Source of the DNA: Turritopsis dohrnii
Taxonomy: Eukaryota; Cnidaria; Hydrozoa; Anthoathecata; Oceaniidae
Length of the DNA: 64,000 nt
Direction: 5' to 3'
Assembly: GCA_027922465.2 (NCBI GenBank)
Contig: BQMF02000016.1
Span: 1,302,001-1,366,000 of the forward strand
The notes under the pieces were generated by a model, which ran no database searches, was not told the DNA's origin, and saw nothing but the letters and a program-made list of their open reading frames with translations. Shown here one piece after another: positions 55,462-64,000 of the stretch. Made by a program: the position numbers and the translations under genes. Every line of letters begins with the position of its first letter. Within the stretch, counting starts at the first letter, position 1.

Positions 55462-56826
55462 GTATTTCTTATTTCAGCATAGCTTTAAAAAATTATTGCG
55501 TTTGTCATAAAAGCATCAAATACAAAGGTTGTTCTACATCACTGTAAGTGGTGGCTGAAAGATGGAAATTTTTAAAAGTTAACAGAAACGATTCATGCTT
55601 CAAAATTTACGAGTAAAGTATAGTTCCTTCTCTAGAAAAACAGAGTATTAAAATACAACTAAAAGGCTGACAACTGAAGATGATTTTTCAAACAAATACA
55701 ACAAAGGAAATGGATAAAAATCAGAGCAATCCAAATTATCTTCTAAAGCTCAATAATCAACGAATGAAAGAAGGAACTGACATTAACTGAAACTACATTT
55801 AAAGATAAAGTTTTAACGTTAGTTATACCACATGGTTATGCTAACTGCATTTGTATAGTAATGAATTTTGAGAAGAAAGATCTTGAAGCCACCTAGGGAA
55901 ATTCGTAAAATTCGTAAAATTCGTAAAATATTAATATTAATAGCAATGTTTATATACGTTGAAAGGATTTTACCCTGTATAAATATGTTTTAATAATAAT
56001 AATAATAATAATAAAATCGAAGAGCCTGTTACACGAACACTGTTCCATTAAGATGTTACTTCAGAGATTAAAGGCTTTTCGTGTATGAAGAAAAACATCA
56101 TTACTTTGCACGCTTATTTCTAGTGTTGATGTGAAGTTTCTAATGATTTTGTAGGGAAAGGTTCATGAACAACTCTTCTTAGTTGTATATAATTCCTTAC
56201 AAATCTATAGAAATGTTTCATGTAAACCAAACATTTCTCTTATTTATCACGTTAATAACATCACGATAATAACAAACATTCCTCCAAGTGTGTAAAGGAT
56301 GTAATGAAAGATTCTCCCTGTCATTATCGTTATTATTCAGAGTTTCAATCAAGATCTTCGAGGAAAAAACACGAACGGTTTGTCCATAGAAATACGAAAA
56401 GAGAATAACACCGATGAAATTTTCTTTGTACCATCCGTGTTGTAATTACTGGTGGCCGTATACAAAGTTGAAATTTAAAAATCCTAAACCCCTTACACCC
56501 TCAACTCTAAATATCAAAAAAGTACCTTCACTTTGAAGAGAAGAAATCCATCACCGGGTGTGAATTGAAAATTAATTCGCCGTTGACGGAATGATGTCAT
56601 TATCTCCTTAATACTGAAAAATGATGTTATTATCTCCTTAGCTAATACTGAGAAATGTTGAGAAATATTTCCTTAATACAAAATTTTTTTATAATAATTA
56701 CTTCCTCTAAGATTACTTTTTAACAGACCTCTGAAAAATGTAAATATTTTTGTGAAATACTCTTGGTCTTTAAAAACTAGATTTTCATATCCATATATCT
56801 TGCCCTTTTGTGTTAAAAACACAACA
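55462..56826. other. Stretch without recognised gene
   Basis: Contains (aattcgtaa)n at about 55901-55930 and an (ata)n run at about 55990-56015. No gene recognised. Confidence 0.6.
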
Positions 56827-57011
56827 TCATCCTGATATTTCGACGTGAGCATGTTCATACGTAAATTTTTCTTCCGTTTCTTTCATGAAATGGACATGGT
56901 CTATATCAACATTATCGGCAAGCATTGTTCGCCATTTGCCGACCATGTAATCGTTGGAATGAATTACATTCGGTGGAACGTACAACACATGGAATCGAGG
57001 AATTTTGAAGG
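56827..57011 (-). CDS. Gene 2 last exon
   Basis: After ttcatag, encodes FKIPRFHVLYVPPNVIHSND, MVGKWRTMLADN and VDIDHVHFMKETEEK, with a stop at 56827-56829. Same length as gene 1's last exon. Confidence 0.8.
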
Positions 57012-60000
57012 CTATGAAAAAAGACAAAATCATCAGTACAGAAATCAAAGAGAAAAAGGGTGGTGATCAACATTTCCAATATTTTGTCCAGGATTATAGA
57101 AGTAACTTCTTTGGTGTAAATTAATGAAATCAATGAAATGAAAATTAAAGCCAAAACCAACTTTTTCATTCAGCATAAAATTCTGTAATGATGAAAATGA
57201 GGATAAGTTGAAAATGTTTAACTCTTCGCTGGACGTTTACATCAGTAGCATCAGAATACATAGTTGGTTTATATTTCCAGATAGGGGTATGGAATCACCC
57301 TGATTGCTATTAGCAACACAGAAGGCTGACAAAAACTATTAAAAGCAAAGGAAACTCCAATTTGCATAGCTGAAACTTTTCGTATTTTTTATCTTGAAAA
57401 ACCTCGATCCACAAGAGAGATAATAGTCACAAAAGCTAGACAGAATACCTGTTAAATGTATTTCATCTGAACTGACCAATTTACCAAGAAGGAAATAGCC
57501 AGATTCATCTTCTAATGGACAGTCCATATGATGAAATGCATGTGTTTCGAGACCACACCCACCAGCACCTCCTCCATCTTCATTATCTTGCATCACATAA
57601 TCCTGATGATAATCTAAATATCAGCCAAAAATCACACTTTACAACATATGTTTTTGATTTACAGGCTTTATGAAAGTCACATTATTTGGTCATTTGTGAT
57701 CAAAATTCAGTCTGCCAAGATTTAAAAGACTTATTCAGTCTAAATTTCAGCCACGTACACTTTTTGTTTTTTTTAGCCACTGTTTCATAGAAATCGTTGC
57801 TTTCCCAAAAGAGAACACTGCAGTTCATTCCCGTCTAACTAATTACATACAAAAAATCTACCTACTCGCTGAATAAACGAAATCTGTGGTAGCGTGTCTA
57901 TGAAGTAAAGCTACTTTCTTCTGTTTCTCTGTTGCAAAACATGCACCATAATAACTAAGGTTCTGACTTGTACCAATGTCAACTGGGATCGTGCAATTCC
58001 AGTACTTTGGACACAATAGTTTTCCATGTTTGCCCTTTCCTTCTGAAGGAATCCATTTTACTGGTTTCAACTTTACAAATTTTGGTTGACATTGGATTAC
58101 AGTGCTGTCAAACTGATCCATGACTAGATCAAAAATATCATAACTTCCTGGCAAAGCATCAGTTATTTCCTCTTCACTTGTCATGACGATTTTTCCATCT
58201 TTTCCTTTTCTTTTGAAATTAATGAATGCGTCCCATCTTGAAGATATGTACTCTTGAATTTCACTTGCGCCTTCACTAATTAAAACCTGTGCAAATTCAT
58301 CCTCGACGTTTTTAATATCTCCCGCTGTAGTTTGAGTTTTGATCAAGGAATTACTTCGTTTGATTAATTTCGACAGTTCTGGCGACTTCTGGAAGAGTAA
58401 CTGATTTTGAACGGTACGAACAGTTGAAACAACACTTTTCTTTTCTGAACGATCCTCCTGTTTCTTCTCTGAAATTGATGTCAGCTTGTCTTCGTTTGTT
58501 TCTCCACTTCTTTTGTTGAAGTATGGCTCGTAATGATCGTAGAACTGTTCGAAAGTAATCCTTGAAGAATCACCAGCAACTTTTAAGAAGATTTTTTTGG
58601 CTGTTTCATCATTTGTTGATACATTTCTTGTTACCATAGCAATGAATTCAGACTCAGTTAACCAGCCATCGCCATTTTCATCAGCTTTCATGAAAGCTAA
58701 CTTTACTGTCTCTTTACACGTATTTTGTCCTGCGTTTGTTTCTGTAAAAGGATATTACTCAAATCTCAAATCTCAACAACTTAACTTATTCCTTGGGTAG
58801 TAGCTTTTGTGAACTTTTTATTATATGACAAAAATATTGAGATAACTGAATCATTTCACAACTGACAGCTCTATAACCAAATAATTATCGCAAGTACATA
58901 GAGAGTTTTTCGTAAACAACGTCACTTTTGAATTTTCAATTCAAAAAGTGTACTTTACCTTCTCTGTCTTTCGGCTCAGTTGTTGAGATCTTTCTACCAG
59001 TGGACATACGACGTTGAGGTTTGGAATGCTCTAAAAAATTAGTTAAAGTGCAGAAAATGTGCTCTTTCAAGCTTCTGATAATCTGATATGCAGTATGCAA
59101 TAATTTGTGGCCAAAAAGAATAGCATACCAAAATTTCAATGTAATGAATTCGTTTTAACAAATCTGATTGTCTCATGGCGATCAGATGGAAGATTGCATC
59201 TTATATGTTCATGATTGAAGCTTAATGAAACAAAATTCAAGATTCCAAGCTGAACATAAAATGGTGTCGCAGACTCTCTAGGCTCTCTGAAAGTGATTTA
59301 CCGCATTGCTAAGATTTGAAGTGTGAGAATTCTGTGAGTAATAGAATTATCACACAGTTTCCAAATTTGCCATTAACCCTGCAGGCCAGAACTCTGAGAA
59401 TAGCATTGAGACAGAACCATATGAGCAGGTGTGTGTCATGTTTCCGAGGTTTTGATGGCAGAATGCAGCTCATTTTTAGATAATGAGAATAACAGAGGTC
59501 ACAAAACTGAGTGACTCCGTGTTAAACAGGCTTGAGTCATGATTTAGAATTAGAGAATTGAAACCGACAGGCGATTTTTTAGTGAAAAAAAGCGTCCGCG
59601 TACCGGACGCATCCCTTGAAAAACGCCTTTTATTAAAAATGTATTTTTCAACTTTGCCGGAAACGTTGAAATACGCGAGAATGTTAGGGGGGGGGGGGGG
59701 GGGGGGGGGGGGTCAGATGTAAAAACTGCCTTTTAAAGATCATCCTGTGCCCTTTTGAGTTTGATCAATGCCCTTTTAAAACTTTATGAACGCCCTCTAA
59801 TCTGCCCTTACATAGCACACCTGTGTATGTTGTTTTTATTTATTTGAGAAATGTAACGTTGTTGAGACTTGAGACAAGCGACTGAAAATTTTTCTTTCCA
59901 ATAGACTCATTCATTCTCTTTGTTGTACGTTGTACATATGTGAGTAAAAGAAAATCTTTTTAAAATCTGCAAACAACAAATGACGTAATATGCGAAGACA

Positions 60001-61507
60001 CCAATGAGAGAGAGAGAGAGAAAAAACTAAAGTGTAATGTACCACCTGCTAAGGCAATTAAACGAAGTGAGCTCGCGCTCTTTTCTTTTCTTCTGTTATG
60101 AATGAATATAGTAGTTTGTAAAATTATTCCTGTGATGGAGAGCAAAGAACTTTTGCTTTTATTGAAGAATTGCGAAGTCGAATACACGTGTATTGCATCA
60201 TTCTTCCGCGAGTTCATACTGACTTAAAACTATTCTTAGTGATTATTTAGATGTTTTTATCAAACAAAATGATCTTTAACGATTCATAAAAGAATATCAT
60301 ACTCTTTTAATTTGGTGTGCTTTTCCGGCGATCTAGGCCTTTCGAAAATCGAAAAATTTTCTTATATACCACTCAGCCCCCACCATGGGGGGGGGGGGGG
60401 GGGGGGGGGGGGGGTCGGGTGATAGTGAATTAGGTGCAAAGGTAAACATAGGTGCCCTTTTGTCTCTTATCGGACGCTGCCTTTTAATTCTAAAATAGGG
60501 CCTGACCGACTTGGAACAATGTGAAAGGTAGGATTTGATTATTTGCTTTAATCGTTTATATATATACATATCAAATCAAGAGAAACCTATTTAAATTGAA
60601 ACGTTTTTCAAAGAAGAAGGAAATAAAAAAGAAACTGATTTGCAAATGATTTGAAGTATATTTTGAGATTTTTAAGCTATCTTTCGTACCTGACTGAATA
60701 AACCATCCATCATTGTATCCATCAGCTTCCATGAAGGTAATCCATACTTCATCATCTATAGCAAAAAAAGCACACAATAATTATGTAAAAAGCATATAGT
60801 CTTTTACATTTCATCCTTCATTTTTGCTGACCTACACCAGTCCTGTTGCTATATGTGTTCAATTTCATTGAAATCACAAAATGACCAAAACGTTTGAATC
60901 AGTAACATTAAATTCTGTTACGTGTAAATTTTCACAACAATTGGACCACTATCAAATTTTGGTCAAAAATTGGTTGAGAATGCGTTTTGTTTTTGTCTAA
61001 ATTGGGAAAAAAAGCCCACAAATTAGAAATCAACACTACAGCATAGTAGCATATGTACCACTGTACATTTGGTTCCCTACTGACATGATAGGACCTTCAA
61101 AATCAGCAATTTTAGATTTACTCCCAATTTTATTTTAGCCTAGTATTAAGACGTTGTGTTACATTTCAATATACCACGACACGTGTATTTGAAGTTAGGT
61201 TTACGTTTTAAAAAATTCGTATTGAATACATTGATATGATGTTTATTCCTAGCGCAAACAAAATGTCAATGACATAGCTGTACATAAAGATTTCCTCATA
61301 TGAAAACATCCCATGATAATTTTGCCAGTTCAGTGCTTGCTAAATTAACTTGTAAGTCCACTTCATATTGGCAGTTATTGTTAGAAATTTGAAAAAATGG
61401 CACTGATCGAAATATTATAGTAATGTTACCTTCAACATCTGATAGCTTAGATAGCCTTCTTCCTGTGGACAGGCGACGGCGAGTTGCGTTATTTGGCGTA
61501 TGTTTAT
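56827..61507 (-). CDS. Gene 2: EF-hand protein with cupin-like C-terminus (5' end not found)
   Basis: Paralogue of gene 1. Exons 61430-61507, 60690-60755, 58959-59030, 57866-58741, 57449-57613 and 56827-57011; all introns gt-ag and phase 1; one frame of 479 codons to a stop at 56827-56829. The order is linker exon, EF-hand half exon, linker exon, EF-hand exon, and two Cys/His-rich exons. The EF loop is DENGDGWLTESE. The C-terminal three exons are almost identical to gene 1; the N-terminal half of the EF-hand exon is divergent. The linker/half-EF pair appears to be an internally repeated module. A calcium-binding, possibly metal-dependent role is inference; no enzyme class is recognised. The LINE at 62.1-64 kb lies immediately 5'; earlier exons may be beyond the window. 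Confidence 0.82.
57449..57613 (-). CDS. Gene 2 exon d
   Basis: A 165-bp phase 1-1 exon (atatttag to gtattc). It encodes YHQDYVMQDNEDGGGAGG, then CGLETHAFHHMDCP and LLGKLVSSDEIHLT. Confidence 0.8.
57866..58741 (-). CDS. Gene 2 EF-hand exon
   Basis: An 876-bp phase 1-1 exon (tttacag to gtaggt). It has FMKADENGDGWLTESEF, a degenerate second hand (VAGDSSRITFEQFYDHYEPY), a charged middle, then the conserved block to LLHRHATTDFVYSA. Confidence 0.85.
58959..59030 (-). CDS. Gene 2 exon: second linker
   Basis: A 72-bp phase 1-1 exon (ttttttag to gtaaag). It encodes SKPQRRMSTGRKISTTEP then KDREG. Confidence 0.75.
59687..59712. repeat. Poly-G tract, 26 bases
   Basis: Uninterrupted G run in the gene 2 intron between 59031 and 60689. 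Confidence 0.95.
60008..60022. repeat. Short (ga)n microsatellite
   Basis: gagagagagagagag run in the same intron. Confidence 0.8.
60387..60414. repeat. Poly-G tract, 28 bases
   Basis: Preceded by cagcccccaccat and followed about 90 bases on by agggcctgaccgac; a similar context surrounds the C run at 23555, suggesting copies of one repeat family. Confidence 0.9.
60690..60755 (-). CDS. Gene 2 exon: EF-hand-like half exon
   Basis: A 66-bp phase 1-1 exon (tgctatag to gtacga). It encodes DEVWITFMEADGYNDGWFIQ. Same position and phase as 24366-24434 of gene 1. Confidence 0.75.
60756..61429. other. Intron of gene 2
   Basis: AT-rich, readable splice sites at both ends, nothing else seen. Confidence 0.6.
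61430..61507 (-). CDS. Gene 2 exon: linker (most 5' seen)
   Basis: A 78-bp phase 1-1 exon (tgcttag to gtaaca). It encodes KHTPNNATRRRLSTGRRLSK and ends SDVEG. It matches the linker exons 58959-59030 and 17971-18048. Confidence 0.7.
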
Positions 61508-61859
61508 CTAAGCAACAAATGGAAGTTATAATCAGTTACTCATCTATGGCTTATGCTGAACACTCCTGGTAGATGAAATCATTTATTTAAAGATAATGAA
61601 CTGTTATATGTAGAGCTGAGGGTTGTAGTATGCTGATGTCAGTAGAAATTGAACAATTGAGAAATGATCTGAAAACGAGCAGCTGTTTATTATTGACAAA
61701 GCGCTCAAGCACAGTAAAAAAATTATCTCTCTGGTGGAGATTATCTCACAAGAAAACTACTGATACACTTTTTTCTCGACTTTATGATAGTTCATTACTT
61801 TTGAGTTTACAAAGATTTGATAAAGAAACAAAAAGGTATTCGTCATTAAATTCGCTATA

Positions 61860-62090
61860 CAGTGTGTCCCAGAGAATTTCGGTCTGAGATTTTAACAAGC
61901 TATAACTTTTCACACATACATCAGATTTTAGAGATTTTTACATCATTCGATAGCATTTCTTTCAAGGATTTGAAAAACCTATATCCTAAATAATTTAGTC
62001 CAACACCTTTGTAGTAAAAAGGATTTCTTTAAACTGTCACGGTCATTAACTCCTTAATGGTTAATAAAAGTAAGTTTTCACGTGCGATTA
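61860..62090. mobile_element. Possible mariner-like element left end
   Basis: TA followed by CAGTGTGTCCCAGAGAATTT, similar to the starts at 25315 and 25631. No right end found; the LINE at 62091 may have interrupted it. Confidence 0.35.
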
Positions 62091-64000
62091 TTCTTTTTTT
62101 TTTTTATTAAACTCTCTTTCATCACCCAATAAGAGGGTATATACAAGAAGAAACCTAGGAAAAACTTTCGGTTTTAAAAAAAAAATATATACAAGTTATA
62201 TACAAAGTTAAAAAAGAGACATTTAACTCTTTGGGATGTTCGTTTCCAGAATGTCCTTTAGTGTTTTTCGTTTATCGTAGAGGTGCCAGTCTGTTAATAG
62301 TTCTTCAAGTTCAGAGTTCCTTTCAGGGTCGAGTTCACTAGTTTTTAGGCTGGGTCTTTGTTTCGTCAGAAGGACAGCTATTACATTGACGTTCGATTTT
62401 TTGCAAGTGTTGAGGAGGTCTTGAATGATTGAGTATGAGCGAGTCGGTTCGGGGGTGTTGAGGATTGTGAGTAGATATTTGGAGGTGGTTTCATTTCTCA
62501 TTAGCAGATGAAGAAGGTTGATTTTTCGGTCATTGAGATATGAGGTGATGGTATCCAGATAGTAATACTGGTTGAGATCAGTTTTGGCGTGTTTGGAGAG
62601 GCCAAGAAGTAGTTTTAGTGAGCAGCGGCATTGTCTATTGAGATAGTCTGAGAAGGTCTTGGAGAGTTGGGTAATTTCCATCCCGTAGAGGGTTTTGGGT
62701 AGGAGTGTGGCTTTGAAAATTGTAGCTACAGTGTCAGGGTGCATTTTCCGAATACCACATGAGATAAGGGACGATGTTGTTGCCCACAGTTCCGAAATTC
62801 TAGTGGAATGATGTTTCTGTAGAGTAATTTGGTTCGATTTGTTGGAACCCCAGGAAAAGCCGAGATGCTGCAAAGTTGTCTGTGGTTTTACCTCTTCGTT
62901 GTTCAGTGTAATCCTTGCATCTGGTATGTTACTGGTACCTGAGATAAGGAATTGAGTTTTGGTCGCATTGAATTTTAGACCATGCTTCATACCAAAACGT
63001 TCACATTCGTTCACCATTCGTTGAAGGTGGTTCAGGTTCGGACTGAGAAGGATGATGTCATCTGCGAAGACTATTACGGAGGTGTTGATGTTTCCTGGGA
63101 GGTGTGTACCAATGTTCATGTTTTGAATGATGTCAATAAGGTCTTCAGTGTAGATGTTATAAAGGTAAGGCGAGAGTATCGATCCTTGTCGTACACCTTG
63201 AGATAGACGAAAGGTGGTGGAGTAGTGACCTCTGTATTTGGTGGTGGCATCACCGTTTGTATACAATTTGATCAGGAACTTGATGACTGTGATTGGGAGG
63301 ATGTTTTTTTCCAGTAGCTTGTTGAATAGAGTGAGCCAGTTGCAGCAATCAAATGCCTTCTCAGCGTCAAGACTGCAGATGTAGACAGGTGTGTTTTCTG
63401 TGTTGTACTTTCGGACCGTATCTTGAATGAGAAATTCAGCGTGTATCGGTGAAGCATCTGATGTGAACCCAAATTGTGTGTTCTTGTGATCCTTGAGTTG
63501 TGGACACTTGTTTATAATGACCTTCTCAATAAGTTTCGTTAGAATCGGGATGAGACTGACTCCTCTATAATTGTTGGGGTCATGTAGTGGTTTGCGATAC
63601 GACTTCACTATCGGAATGATAATGGATGTAGCAAGAGATGATGGTAGGCTTGACGATTTCATTATCTTGTTAACTAGTTGGGCTAGGTATTCTGCGACGT
63701 TATTATTCATGGCATGAATGAAGTGTTCGGTTTTCATTTCGAAGGGATTTTGTTTATTAAGAACATGTCGTGGTGTTATTGAACACACTAAAATTATAAT
63801 CTCATCACAAAGTTAAAAATTGTGAGACGGGGGCTTCTACAAAATTTTTTTGACATCATAGGTGGTGATCCAATAGATGAGTTTCTAAGTGACGTGATGT
63901 TTATGAACATTAGTGTTTTTTGCTCGATAATTGCTGTGAGTTTCAACATAAATGCTTAATAGATCAAGTCAATTTCCTACCAATATGCGCACGCATCTTG
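62091..64000 (-). mobile_element. Non-LTR retrotransposon, 3' part
   Basis: The minus-strand element ends with a poly-A tail (the T run at 62093-62105) and carries the RT frame 62223-63810. It extends beyond the window on its 5' side. Confidence 0.75.
62223..63810 (-). CDS. LINE reverse transcriptase (partial, long open frame)
   Basis: Reverse transcriptase of a non-LTR retrotransposon, copying its RNA at a nicked target. Motifs in order: NNYRGVSLIPILTKLIEK, TQFGFTSDASPIHAEF, first Asp in SLDAEKAFDCCNW, GVRQGSILSPYLYNIYTEDL, the catalytic VFADDIILL, GLKFNATKTQFLI and LQHLGFSWGSNK, then a thumb and C-terminal region to the stop at 62223. The frame is open over about 520 codons but has no ATG near its upstream limit (a TAA at about 63811), so the endonuclease part is off-frame or off-window. 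The clade is not assigned. The open frame suggests a relatively young insertion. Confidence 0.85.

Overview
This is an AT-rich (roughly two thirds A+T) piece of a eukaryotic nuclear genome. The density of decayed transposons, spliced genes with gt-ag introns, Penelope-like, BEL-like, Harbinger, Tigger, hAT, Helitron and several non-LTR elements all point to an invertebrate animal, most plausibly an early-branching or aquatic lineage. I cannot name the species. There is no operon-like layout, and no rRNA or intact tRNA.

Host genes: I support one host gene family, all on the minus strand. Gene 1 (15255-24434) and gene 2 (56827-61507) have the same exon pattern: short repeated exon pairs, one large EF-hand exon, then two C-terminal exons with a Cys/His-rich, cupin-like sequence. 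Every splice junction I could read is phase 1. A third, degraded copy lies at 27985-28545. Both genes continue 5' of what I can see.

Mobile DNA fills most of the rest. 0-9.5 kb: BEL-type integrase remnant, a TA-flanked MITE, a deleted Harbinger element with perfect TAA target duplication, a LINE remnant and three local repeat families. 9.57-15.1 kb: tandem array of Helitron-like elements. 18.3-23.6 kb (inside the long intron of gene 1): a short inverted-repeat element, a Penelope-like GIY-YIG fragment split by a 2.9-kb Harbinger element carrying both of its genes, and a hAT fragment. 25.3-26.5 kb: one MITE nested in another. 28.7-30.4 kb: two solitary Helitron copies and a minisatellite. 30.6-37.1 kb: OTU-domain remnant, a LINE interrupted by a second LINE, a large foldback repeat, an integrase fragment. 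38.3-39.8 kb: two abutting MITEs. 42.46-53.26 kb: nine head-to-tail Helitron-like units, one carrying a solo LTR. 53.4-55.5 kb: Tigger/pogo transposase pseudogene whose intron region contains another gene remnant. 62.1-64 kb: a LINE reverse transcriptase inserted 5' of gene 2's visible exons.

The most striking signal is the pair of Helitron arrays. Both lie on the minus strand, are bounded by A at the 5' side and T at the 3' side, and most internal junctions read CTAG directly followed by TC, with no host base between. No Rep/helicase gene is in the window, so these are non-autonomous. The second is the EF-hand/cupin-like gene family, whose function I do not recognise.
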